Shown here: piece by piece, positions 15,401 to 23,988 of the stretch | Numbering within the stretch: position 1 is the first letter of the stretch | Layout of the letters: every line of letters begins with the position of its first letter | From: Pedobacter frigiditerrae | Lineage (GTDB): Bacteria > Bacteroidota > Bacteroidia > Sphingobacteriales > Sphingobacteriaceae | Length of the DNA stretch: 64,000 bases | Assembly: GCF_004331645.1 (NCBI RefSeq) | Contig: NZ_SJSK01000008.1 | Location: forward strand, 1 to 64,000 | Direction: 5' to 3' | Notes under the pieces: generated by a model | The model's input: only the letters and a program-made list of their open reading frames with translations | The model's database searches: none | What the model was told of the DNA's origin: nothing | Made by a program: the position numbers and the translations under genes

Positions 15401-18400
15401 CTCCAACATAACTGCTCATCCCCTTGCCATCATCAGCATTTACAACTTTAAATACAACACGATGGAGTTTTTCTTTTAAAACTATGGTATTATTAGCTTT
15501 ACCTAGATTATTCGTAATTATTGTTGCTTCATTCACCTTGATGTTAGGATAGGATGTTTCTCCATAATAATTATCTACTAGTGGTGCAATTGTAATACCT
15601 GGATAACCGCTTTGCGTGTTTTCTATATAAAAAACCCCATTGTTATATGTTTTTACATAAGGGCCATTTCCAACTTTAACATTCGCCATTATGGGTTGGC
15701 CTTTTTCATTAACAACCGTTCCGTATACGGATCCAGCTCCAACCATAACTTGCTCTACTGATTCGGGAAAACGTTGGCCTAAGGATATATTTTGATTAAC
15801 CGCTACAGTCTTTTCTGCAAAACCTAATTTAGAAATTACTATGGTACGCAATCGATTTGCAATTAAATTCTTTACTTGTAGATAGCCATTTACATCTGTT
15901 TTAAAATACTCATCTTCAACAGGCTTCTTAAAATTATCGTTAGTATAACCTAATATATGCACAGTGGCATAAGGTACTGGTTGACTAAAACCATTTTGCA
16001 CAGTAATGGCTCTTAAGTATATCTCAGGTAATTTGGGTTTTACAACAATTGGTTGTTTTGCGATTATAGTTTCAGGAATAAAATCGCTATTAAAATTTCC
16101 CCAATTTGCAGAACCTCCTTTTATCAATTCTCCTTTTTGAGGTTGGTAATTGAAATTACCTTCTAATGGATTAAGAGGAACATATGGAAGATGGCTATGT
16201 ATGTTTAATAAATTTTTAAATTTTGCGAAACCCAATGCGTCTGTTTTTACGATAGCTATAAGTGGCAAATCAACATCTTTTAATTCATCGTCTTGGGCTA
16301 TGAAGGTTTGATTAGCATAACTTTCGGCATCTGCCTCCCATGGCATGGTTGCTTTATTATCTTTAGGATCAGAAGTATCTTTGAAGACAACCTTTCCTTG
16401 ATTTTCCAATGGCCCAGAAAAAGATGTAGAATTGTGGCTATCGAGCATTTGAACAGGATAATTTGCTAAAGGCAACCCACCAGTAACTGCTTGATCTTTT
16501 GTTTTATCACTTACAACTTTAACAGTATAATTGTAGCTGTTAACAAAAACAACTTCGTCTGGAATAGTAACTGTTTTGCCTACTTGTGGCGCTAGATATA
16601 AGTCAGGGCTTGTAAAATAGCGTTCATCACCATATTCGCTGTTATCTCCAACGGCATGATATTTACCCACAAACATTCTGATAAATCCAAAATAACTATA
16701 ATCACTTCCAATACCCGCAACTTTACCAGTACCTATGTATCCAATTTTATATTTGTTTACAAACGTATAGCTAAAACTTCCATCTTCTTTTAAAGTAGCT
16801 GTTCCAATACTAGTAGTACCTGATATTTTTTCCCCATTTAGTATTAATGGATACATATCAGTGGCGTAGCCTTTATATGGTGTTAGTTCACTAATGTTTT
16901 TTGGATTTTTAGTTTGGCTTCGCATGACTACATATACAAAATTCAGTTTTACATTTTTTAAAGGATGAATGTTCATATCCATTGGAAATGTATTGTTTTC
17001 AAAGTAACCTGGGAGATTGTTGTTATCAAAATGATCTACATCTATCATTTTATAACTACCATTTGGATTTTTACCACCATTAGGATCAACCTGTTTCATA
17101 GTTGTAACAGCTGGGAAATTAAGGGCTCTCTTTACGGGTAACTCATTATCGCGTTTGAACCTATAAAATAACTTACCTGCAATAGTACTCAAAATTGGTG
17201 TTGGTGGCGCTGGTGATACTGGCTTTGGAGCTCCTTTATATTTAAATTCGACTATGTTACTCTTGCCCAAATTTTCTATCCGCAGCAATTTACCATCTGG
17301 GGCATTACCACTAGCGATTATCTGGACAGCATAGGTATTATCTTCTTCAAGTTTTGCCCTACCATGATTTCTTGCATAAGTTAAATCTTCATTAACAGCA
17401 GGAGGTGATAGCGTAAAGCTGTTAAGCATTTGTTTGTAAGAAAGCACAACTTGAACGTTATTGTCTAAGGCACTTATCGCATCAAATCCTGGTATTATCT
17501 TTACAATCCTAACTTCATAGGTTGCTGGACTTAACGTGTTAGATTTATCCCAAGTAATATTAATCTTAGGTTGTGTGAAATCATTTTGTTGAGCAACAAC
17601 TTCCGCGACTTTTGGACTAGTGAGTACGGGAGCTAGTGGTAATTTTTCTTCATTTTTTAAAATTGTATAATCAAAAACATTTACAGCACTATAACCGTCA
17701 TTTTTAATTGAGGTAGATACCCCCAAATCGTTAGCTCTTATTCTCCAAGCATAAGTTTTCCCCGCTTTTAGTAATGGGTCGGTGTTTGTTATTGTTAACG
17801 TGTTAGCATAGAGAATATCTTTACTAATTAAAAAATTGCCCTTATCAAATGCTTGTGATGGATTTGAGGTAGGTGTGGCAAGTTCTACAAGCTGAAAATT
17901 ATACCTAAAATATCCTTTAGTTTTAAAGTCCCAATTAAAAGTTACATTTTGAGGAGAGGTTAAAGTAATTTTTGCATTAGCAATAGGGCTTATCAAAACC
18001 GGCGCTTCAACAATGTCTTTAATATTAAATGCAAATACTCGAATTTGACTTACCCCTCCACCTTTTAATGGAGCTTTAGATAAAGGATCTACTTTACTCA
18101 CTCTCCATGCGTACCTTTTACCAATAATTAATGGAGTATTTGAAGGTAGTGCGTAACTTAAATCATTAATAGTTTGATTGATAACAAATTTGTTTAGGCT
18201 AAATATTTGTTCGGCATTTCCCCCCGAGCCTGGCATTTCTGCTACTTGCAATAGGTATGTGGTCTTTCCAACTGCATTGTCTGACCACTTAAAAAATGCC
18301 CCTTTATCAATAGCGGTAACAAGTTCATTTTGCTGTGGATTTACCAATATTGGGGCAGCGGTAAGGTTGATTGGGCTTGAATAAGTAAATATATTAGCTT

Positions 18401-19262
18401 GGCTTACTCCCCCATTTTTAAAGACAACTTTTCCACTTGGGTCAACTAACTTTACTCTCCATGCATATCGTTTACCTATTGCCAAAGGCGGATCTGATGG
18501 AGATAAAACATAAGAAGTTCCACTTAATGTTCTGTTAACCAAAGGAAATGAAGCACTATTTAAAACTTGATTTGGGTTTACTGCATTTAAAGGCATTTCT
18601 GCAACTTGTAACACATACTGCATACCAACTGGCACAAAACCTGCGTTTATCCAATTAAAAACAACACTTTGAGGGTTTTTTAAAAAAACAGCAGCATTGG
18701 CTGCTGGATTAATTAGTATTGGCGCCTCAGGATAATTTATATTGATATTGGTACAACCTTGTGGTGCAGTATTTGTAATCACCTGATTAGTATTCATATC
18801 TACCGCTTGAATACAGAAAGAGTAATTCCCCTCTGGGATTCGAGAAGTTTGTACCAATTTTACTTTATCAATGCCATAAACATTTAAAGAGTTTAAATCG
18901 AAAATATCTTTAAGGGAAGTTCCATTTAATTGTTTGGTTTCGTTAGGTTGTAAAATAATTGGTTGCAGAGGGACATAGGTTGATTTGGTAGAAATTCTAA
19001 TTCCATTATCGCCTTTTAATTCTCCAGTAAGTTTAATTCTTTTTTGTGTTGTTGTTAAATTTCTAACAATTAACAACACCTTACCTGCATTTGCGCCAGA
19101 GTAATCTGAATAATATGGCGAATATGGTGGCAGTATATTTACGGTAATGCTAACTTGGGCGGGTGCAGATTGTCCGAGTGCATTATAGCCAAAGACCATA
19201 ATTAAGAATAACAATAGGATTATCCTTTTAAAATCTTTAATCAATGGTAAAATGTTTTGCAT
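12426..19262 (-). CDS. Giant multidomain secreted beta-rich protein (2278 residues)
   Basis: Signal peptide (about 1-30), then an N-terminal beta domain (about 35-170). Four Fn3-like modules (starting near 180, 300, 417 and 545) each open with API/VL-x-x-P and carry a YxLQVAE strand and a GKRYAWRV strand. A unique region follows (about 660-1030), then several carboxypeptidase-regulatory-like domains (for example GSVYGTVVNEKGQP near 1176 and GMVKDAITGAPVAGARV near 1355). The last 700 residues are long runs of alternating polar and hydrophobic strands that look like a repetitive beta structure. No catalytic motif, LPXTG or type IX sorting tail is visible. It lies between an outer-membrane barrel (18 bp upstream) and an Fn3 protein (9 bp downstream). 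A surface assembly is likely; its job is unknown. Confidence 0.8.
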   Translation of the reverse strand: MQNILPLIKDFKRIILLLFLIMVFGYNALGQSAPAQVSITVNILPPYSPYYSDYSGANAGKVLLIVRNLTTTQKRIKLTGELKGDNGIRISTKSTYVPLQPIILQPNETKQLNGTSLKDIFDLNSLNVYGIDKVKLVQTSRIPEGNYSFCIQAVDMNTNQVITNTAPQGCTNININYPEAPILINPAANAAVFLKNPQSVVFNWINAGFVPVGMQYVLQVAEMPLNAVNPNQVLNSASFPLVNRTLSGTSYVLSPSDPPLAIGKRYAWRVKLVDPSGKVVFKNGGVSQANIFTYSSPINLTAAPILVNPQQNELVTAIDKGAFFKWSDNAVGKTTYLLQVAEMPGSGGNAEQIFSLNKFVINQTINDLSYALPSNTPLIIGKRYAWRVSKVDPLSKAPLKGGGVSQIRVFAFNIKDIVEAPVLISPIANAKITLTSPQNVTFNWDFKTKGYFRYNFQLVELATPTSNPSQAFDKGNFLISKDILYANTLTITNTDPLLKAGKTYAWRIRANDLGVSTSIKNDGYSAVNVFDYTILKNEEKLPLAPVLTSPKVAEVVAQQNDFTQPKINITWDKSNTLSPATYEVRIVKIIPGFDAISALDNNVQVVLSYKQMLNSFTLSPPAVNEDLTYARNHGRAKLEEDNTYAVQIIASGNAPDGKLLRIENLGKSNIVEFKYKGAPKPVSPAPPTPILSTIAGKLFYRFKRDNELPVKRALNFPAVTTMKQVDPNGGKNPNGSYKMIDVDHFDNNNLPGYFENNTFPMDMNIHPLKNVKLNFVYVVMRSQTKNPKNISELTPYKGYATDMYPLILNGEKISGTTSIGTATLKEDGSFSYTFVNKYKIGYIGTGKVAGIGSDYSYFGFIRMFVGKYHAVGDNSEYGDERYFTSPDLYLAPQVGKTVTIPDEVVFVNSYNYTVKVVSDKTKDQAVTGGLPLANYPVQMLDSHNSTSFSGPLENQGKVVFKDTSDPKDNKATMPWEADAESYANQTFIAQDDELKDVDLPLIAIVKTDALGFAKFKNLLNIHSHLPYVPLNPLEGNFNYQPQKGELIKGGSANWGNFNSDFIPETIIAKQPIVVKPKLPEIYLRAITVQNGFSQPVPYATVHILGYTNDNFKKPVEDEYFKTDVNGYLQVKNLIANRLRTIVISKLGFAEKTVAVNQNISLGQRFPESVEQVMVGAGSVYGTVVNEKGQPIMANVKVGNGPYVKTYNNGVFYIENTQSGYPGITIAPLVDNYYGETSYPNIKVNEATIITNNLGKANNTIVLKEKLHRVVFKVVNADDGKGMSSYVGVGNNTLEYFSSDPYTGLTKEFAIASPGDEFKVRVVQNGFVTYEDYVKIPIKMEAGAPILIPMKKAQVISGMVKDAITGAPVAGARVYTISGTNVDGEVQNSTLSGADGKYTLYGAINPKAWFEYGQYYFDLPIKVYAVKSGTPGYVRSTIDASSGSTSANFSLEPLTAKAEIWGLPIEIHSLVKQSYSTSIITGAFINIPRNNSFKTEFIEAKLPFKQLAVQANKNGYQPSATVIEVESTSLKVMAYEKYASELIASDQQNVLNKLSIKRVDGYGSLTGYLVSELSNFNFSYKYTGKFLIGKTIRKPYSAFFENIPMQVFSAMPNYTTNSSYDLQALYGKSDFMVHNFKANLISGSTLSANGFDMKAEVSLNVPLLGATTLPAGSFIVTQNNIEWKQYNGNINIPLEKWAILGTGLSYDINQGGFRVVNGTLKTSLPQVSLKDLIIMPTTVDLGISKLTGNEALTLANVTPLKLASDAKMTLNFDPAAPFDQKPHYRLNLTSSNETVAYINDLPGMGNSRVNINMLSDYSDGKHKSIIVAPTKINYYNVLSQDVTGIEVADDFFTLMGNTNLEIPGAPANVTGRFKYLKNPSSQYADKNGNVLMIEKLQTDVEMEGKVKFEGNSFQLSDNNLSIEGNVLIYKNGPADAIKGIKGVLTKTPGSIDMKFLPKQIIPMGEKNIEIVSGGNSVSNKKWSLVNFVGQPKNFVNTNGKNLFAEGGDLINFQVNGAIKNTEGGKGLQLDGISTPFGNLDITFDFDKASFSGTLNLVDANLPIGPVTINDANINLQIDKNGFLVVGIVTDASVTALPSCIAGGFKSGIALGYYSAPFPSYLSQKLLGVTLNSQLPSALNNGLKGFYVNVMKSLDKNALPKLPGPSLNDIPLIGSFVPVFDFSAGVDVGFILDLDGSKTVSISGMAFANASCLYDLELCTIGLSGGATGNILLTYDASGLGGTLSFGIEANIHFCLGQVGVKPKLVLKKDGSGFSFKPSL

Positions 19263-19280
19263 AATGTGGATGATTTAGAA

Positions 19281-20963
19281 TTAAAAAGAATGTGATAAAG
19301 TAAGATTGCTATAAATTTCATTGAAAGATGGCAGTGTGATATCTTTAGAGTTACTCTTTAAATAATTGATGGATAAATTGGCTGCATTCTTCTTTGTGAA
19401 ACGGAATGAGCCATTTAAACTTCCATTAAGAATATTACCCGCATTGATTTTATTATTCTTTTGCTGTTGAAAGCTCATTGCGGCATTTAAGCCCAACTTG
19501 CCTTCAAAAAAATCTTTTCCAATTCCGATTGAAGGCCCGAAGAAAACCGTATGGCCCAAATAGATATCGGCTACCGTATAATTAAAACTGGTATTAAAAT
19601 TTAAGCCTGTTGTTAGAAAACCTAATTGATAAGATAGATTTGCAGTTTTACTATTGGATAAACTTTGAGCAGAGGTAAATGGATTTAAATCGACCAAAGA
19701 TTGGATGTTTCCAACTAAAATAATGCTATGTGAAATTAAGCTATCAGCGATGCTATATCTTAACATTGTATTCAAATTATGATTAGTTTTCGCAACCCGT
19801 AATGTATCAACTATTGGATTTAAGCCTCTATCTTGAGTAATACCATAATCAGAATAACGAACATCTATACCGTAATTTGTTTTGTTAAAGGCTGCATTTA
19901 TAGAACCTATTTTACGATTAGATTGGTAAGCTTTATCATTTAAAAGATTATCATTTTGCACACCAAATGAACCATTCAACTGCATTTGCCCTTTTAACAG
20001 TTTCACTCCGCCTTCCACTGTGTAGTTTTGTACGTCATTCTCAAAATAATAAGCACCCATCGATTTAAAATCTGGGTCTATTCTTTTATATTTTACCATT
20101 ACATTATAATTCTGACCTTGATAGCCTAAACTTGTGTGCCCCGCAGTTAGCAACTGTGTTGAAGCATTTAATGTGACTAGGTCTTTAATAAAATCTACTT
20201 TATCTAGTTTTAGATTTTTAACTGTATCTGCCAATAAATTACGGGTATATAAGCTGCCCGAAGCATCGATATCAAATATGAAATGTTTAAAGAAAGTGAA
20301 CTTGCTAGAAATGCCTAATACTAAATTTTCTGAAGGAGTTAGGTTAAGGGAATTCGGTTTGTTCTTTAATGAGCTTACCTCATCTTTTGCTTTTAGCATG
20401 ATAAAATCGAAATGATTACGCTCTGTTCCCCACCCTAATTTAGTACTAAAACCTGTTCTTTTATAAGCTGGTGTTTGTGAAAACGCGGTTATTAGCGCTG
20501 GATCTTCTTCAATAGCTTTGTTAAACCTTCCGTAAATAAATCCAAATCTTAACTTACCAGGATTTAACTCAACTCCTCCCCCTAAAAAATTATATCCTGC
20601 TAAGGTATAGGGCGACCATTGAATGCTTTGCCAACCAGCATGAACAGTAATCCATTTATATGTTGGGCTAATTCCATATTGGTTAAAAGGCTGAGTAAAT
20701 CCCCTTTGTTGGTCGCTAACTACAACACTAAAAGGAAAAGAAACTCCATAAATAGAAACTGTTGGGGCGCCATTAAACAAATAAGAAAATGCCCTTTGGC
20801 GAGCTGGAATTCCACTTGAATTATAAGTACCTAAACCTAAACCTAAAGTACCGTTTATGGCAAAGGGTTTCTGCTTGATCATTTGCTCAACATCTTGTGC
20901 ATCAGCAATGCCTAAGGAAAATGAAAAGCAGAAAGATAAAATTAAGAGCCTTTTCATGAGCAT
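19281..20963 (-). CDS. Outer membrane beta-barrel protein
   Basis: 560 residues with a signal peptide (about 1-22, ending GIADAQ) followed by dense amphipathic strands (alternating residues, many ending in aromatic residues) and a C-terminal Phe (LTLSHSF), as in outer membrane barrels. I do not recognise a named family. It is the first gene of a three-gene minus-strand unit with the giant and Fn3-like proteins. The pairing of a barrel with a very large secreted partner suggests an anchor or export pore, which is inference from order and spacing only. Confidence 0.75.
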   Translation of the reverse strand: MLMKRLLILSFCFSFSLGIADAQDVEQMIKQKPFAINGTLGLGLGTYNSSGIPARQRAFSYLFNGAPTVSIYGVSFPFSVVVSDQQRGFTQPFNQYGISPTYKWITVHAGWQSIQWSPYTLAGYNFLGGGVELNPGKLRFGFIYGRFNKAIEEDPALITAFSQTPAYKRTGFSTKLGWGTERNHFDFIMLKAKDEVSSLKNKPNSLNLTPSENLVLGISSKFTFFKHFIFDIDASGSLYTRNLLADTVKNLKLDKVDFIKDLVTLNASTQLLTAGHTSLGYQGQNYNVMVKYKRIDPDFKSMGAYYFENDVQNYTVEGGVKLLKGQMQLNGSFGVQNDNLLNDKAYQSNRKIGSINAAFNKTNYGIDVRYSDYGITQDRGLNPIVDTLRVAKTNHNLNTMLRYSIADSLISHSIILVGNIQSLVDLNPFTSAQSLSNSKTANLSYQLGFLTTGLNFNTSFNYTVADIYLGHTVFFGPSIGIGKDFFEGKLGLNAAMSFQQQKNNKINAGNILNGSLNGSFRFTKKNAANLSINYLKSNSKDITLPSFNEIYSNLTLSHSF

Positions 20964-20991
20964 ATTAATTGAGTATAAAATGATTTTGATT

Positions 20992-21016
20992 GGTGATGTA
21001 CTAATCGTACATCACC
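20992..21016 (-). terminator. Perfect 10-bp hairpin between the collagen-like gene and the barrel gene
   Basis: GGTGATGTAC (20992-21001), a 5-nt loop, and GTACATCACC (21007-21016) form a perfect stem just after the collagen-like stop codon. There is no good T run, so it may be a weak terminator, a 3' stabilising hairpin or a site bound by a protein in front of the barrel operon. Confidence 0.5.
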
Positions 21017-21026
21017 TAAAGACTGC

Positions 21027-22859
21027 TTAATTCAATTTTTTAAAATCTCTGTCCTTAAGATTGAGCTCTTGCATAGTTTGCAGCATTGGGGTATTCTGAT
21101 TGATATTACTTAAAACTCCAGTTGAACTTGGTGGTACAATAACTATCCTAACTTTATCAATATTCATTAACGACGGTGAGGTAGTATTATACTTAGAAAT
21201 TATCCTAACCTTAGCGGTAGTAGCGTCAAGCCTTAGGTTATAATTATAAAAGTAAGTAGTACCCATATTATAATCTGTAAAGTTCAACTGTTTCCAGCTA
21301 GAAACACCTACACCGCTATTTGTACGTAAATACACTAATACAGTTCCTGTTTTTGCAGCAGCAACGTTGGCTGGTGGAATATTATAAACTGAAGTAGAAT
21401 CATTATAGTTCCCATCTCTGTGCAGCATTAGATTTCTGACATCTGAACTCTCATAATTCCAAGTAAATGTTGAGGCATCAGTAGTTTCTAAGGCAATAAC
21501 ATTAGAATTGCCATCTGCTCCATTAGCACCCCTTAAAGTTGTTCCATAAGCCGGCCAAGCACCTGAGCTTTTTGGCCCGTACATAACATACGAAGAAATA
21601 TCAAGATAAAAATCGCCATCATTTCCTAAAGAATTTGCTGGCAAACCTACCCCATTTAAAATTGTATTGCCATTTGCACCGTTTGTACCATTACTTCCGT
21701 TTGTACCATTAGTGCCATTGGTTCCGTCAGCACCTTTTAAATTTGTACCCATACCCCATCCTAAATTAGATTTTGGGCCATAAAATGCAATTGGAAGTTG
21801 AGAAATGTAGAAATCTCCAATTTTACCTAAAGCTGGGTCTGGAGCAGTTTCTCCACTATAAATAACCGTTCCATCTGCACCTGCGGGCCCTGTTGGACCT
21901 TGTGCACCAGCTGCTCCTCTTAATAAAATCCCAACTCCCCAACCCGTATTATCTTTTGGGCCATATAGCAAATAATTAGTTTTATCTAAATAATAATCAC
22001 CAATTGTACCTGTTGATAGAGCTGGAGCACCTAAACCAGAATATGTTACACTTCCATTGGTGCCATTTGTACCATTGGCTCCATTTGTACCATTTGTGCC
22101 GTTGGTTCCATTAGTACCGTTGGCTCCATCAATGCCATTTGTACCTCTTAAAATTAAAGGAGTTCCCCATACACCAGCTGTTTTTGGACCATATAAATTA
22201 CCAGTATTTTTATCTAAATAATAATCTCCATTTACACCAATGGTTGCAACTGGTATTCCTGAACCACTATAAATAATACTGCCATCTTTTCCGGCGGCTC
22301 CAGTTGGACCTTGAGCTCCATCCGCCCCGCGTAATAAAATTGGAATGCCCCAACCTCCTGCAGTTTTTGGTCCGTATAATAAATAATTTGTTTTGTCTAA
22401 AAAGTAATCGCCAGCAATACCTGTAGCTGCAGACGGGGTACCATTTCCGCTTAAGGTTGTACTACCATTAGTGCCATTGGTTCCATTTGTACCGTTTGTA
22501 CCTGCTGCACCGTTAGTTCCATTTGTACCATTTGTGCCATTCGTTCCGTTTGTACCGTTTGTACCGTCTGCTCCTCTTAACACTGTTGGTGTTCCCCAAG
22601 CTCCCGCAGCTTTTGGCCCATATAAGTTCCCAGTATTTTTATCTAGGTAGTAATCGCCATTTATGCCTATCGTATTTGCAGGCACCCCATTTCCACTGTA
22701 CATTGTACTGCCATCTTTACCTGCAGGGCCTATTGCCCCAGCATCACCAGTTTTGCCTTGTGGACCAACTGGGCCTTCAGGTCCTTCTAATCCAGTTTCT
22801 GAACAAGAACTTAAAACAATACCAATCAAAAAAATGGTTAAAAAAAGATAGTTTTTCAT
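21027..22859 (-). CDS. Collagen-like lipoprotein with six repeated modules
   Basis: About 610 residues from the ATG at 22859, which starts a lipoprotein signal with lipobox VLSSC; an upstream in-frame start at 22958 would add 33 residues and spoil it. The mature protein alternates Gly-X-Y collagen segments (GPEGPVGPQG and long GTN runs) with six copies of a module of about 45 residues built on GDYYLD, LYGPK and WGxP-LLRG. The C-terminal 150 residues form a separate domain without GXY. Expected location is the cell surface, probably as a stalk or adhesin. It is upstream of the barrel operon but separated by a hairpin. Confidence 0.85.
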   Translation of the reverse strand: MKNYLFLTIFLIGIVLSSCSETGLEGPEGPVGPQGKTGDAGAIGPAGKDGSTMYSGNGVPANTIGINGDYYLDKNTGNLYGPKAAGAWGTPTVLRGADGTNGTNGTNGTNGTNGTNGAAGTNGTNGTNGTNGSTTLSGNGTPSAATGIAGDYFLDKTNYLLYGPKTAGGWGIPILLRGADGAQGPTGAAGKDGSIIYSGSGIPVATIGVNGDYYLDKNTGNLYGPKTAGVWGTPLILRGTNGIDGANGTNGTNGTNGTNGANGTNGTNGSVTYSGLGAPALSTGTIGDYYLDKTNYLLYGPKDNTGWGVGILLRGAAGAQGPTGPAGADGTVIYSGETAPDPALGKIGDFYISQLPIAFYGPKSNLGWGMGTNLKGADGTNGTNGTNGSNGTNGANGNTILNGVGLPANSLGNDGDFYLDISSYVMYGPKSSGAWPAYGTTLRGANGADGNSNVIALETTDASTFTWNYESSDVRNLMLHRDGNYNDSTSVYNIPPANVAAAKTGTVLVYLRTNSGVGVSSWKQLNFTDYNMGTTYFYNYNLRLDATTAKVRIISKYNTTSPSLMNIDKVRIVIVPPSSTGVLSNINQNTPMLQTMQELNLKDRDFKKLN

Positions 22860-23124
22860 AGGGTTTAATTTTAATAGAATGAAGTTAATCCTGATTAGAG
22901 TGCACCTTGTGATATTATCGATGAACGGATAGGAATAATCGGCAAAGGGCAATAACATTTGAATTTGAACTCTTAAAACTCAAATTTAGCCTAGAAAGTA
23001 AGCTGTCACATAGTATAAACACGACAACCTTTTCGCCAATACATCTATTTTAGAAAGAAACTTACTATCAAGAAATATTTAAGCTAATGGTAATAAACAC
23101 CTTAAGGTTTTATATATTTATGAT

Positions 23125-23943
23125 ATGGGCTTTACCTATTTTTTACCAGAACCTTGCTTGCAACAGTACGTAGAGAACATTATTGTTGTAAATCTTAACT
23201 TGAATGAGGATTTTGTAAAAGAAATAACCATTGTCCCTGATTACAGGCCTTGCTTATGCTTTATACTAGAAGATAAAATTAGTGCCTTTGAACAAGGCTG
23301 TTTAATTGAAAGAGAGAATGTGATTTTTGCAGGCTTTCACTTATTTTCAACTGTGATGAATTTAGGAAATAAGCATCGAGCAGTATGTGTGCAATTTAAA
23401 CCCATAGGTTGGAATAGTCTAATGAATAATATACCTCAAAATGAATTGATTAATAACTGTTATGATGCCAAGTTTTTTTTAGGCAATACGGTCAGTATAT
23501 TAACCGAACAATTATCAGAATCACCTACAGCCGGTATACAAAACCAGATTATTCAATCCTTTTTAAAAGAACGGTTAAATAAAATGACCGCACTATCCCC
23601 TTTTGATAGAGCAATCTCTTCATTTATACAGTCAGGTGGTAAACTTACTATAGAAAAAACAGCTTCCCTTGCCTGTTTAAGTTTGCGCCAGTTTGAAAGA
23701 ATTTGTAATTATAAAATTGGAGTATCACCAAGAATGTTTGGAAAACTCATTAGATTTTCTAATAGCTATAAATTAAAAGAGCAAAATCCAAATATGTGTT
23801 GGAACAAGATAGCTTTCCACTCTGGTTATTTTGACCATATGCATCTCATTAGAGATTTTAAACAGTTTTCAGGAACTACTCCAACTATTACAGAAGAAGA
23901 ACTTCATTTTAGGTCATTTCCTTACGATAGGTCTTTCAATTAA
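23125..23943 (+). CDS. AraC family transcriptional regulator
   Basis: 272 residues: an N-terminal sensor region (about 1-150) of the kind found in many Bacteroidota AraC proteins, and a C-terminal double helix-turn-helix (about 165-262) with ACLSLRQFERICNYKIGVSPRMFGKLIRF in two pieces and the second motif IAFHSGYFDHMHLIRDFKQFSGTTP. It is divergent from the collagen-like lipoprotein gene across a 265-bp spacer, so that gene is a plausible target. The inducer is unknown. A TATATTTA element lies just before the ATG. Confidence 0.85.
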   Translation: MGFTYFLPEPCLQQYVENIIVVNLNLNEDFVKEITIVPDYRPCLCFILEDKISAFEQGCLIERENVIFAGFHLFSTVMNLGNKHRAVCVQFKPIGWNSLMNNIPQNELINNCYDAKFFLGNTVSILTEQLSESPTAGIQNQIIQSFLKERLNKMTALSPFDRAISSFIQSGGKLTIEKTASLACLSLRQFERICNYKIGVSPRMFGKLIRFSNSYKLKEQNPNMCWNKIAFHSGYFDHMHLIRDFKQFSGTTPTITEEELHFRSFPYDRSFN

Positions 23944-23988
23944 TCTATAAATTCTTAAGAAGGTTTTTTAAATCCTGCGCTTACAGGC

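Noticed and set aside
21500..22860. Repeated short units that at first look like a CRISPR or minisatellite array.
   Set aside because: They are in frame in a collagen-like gene and give GXY residues; there are no constant-length spacers.
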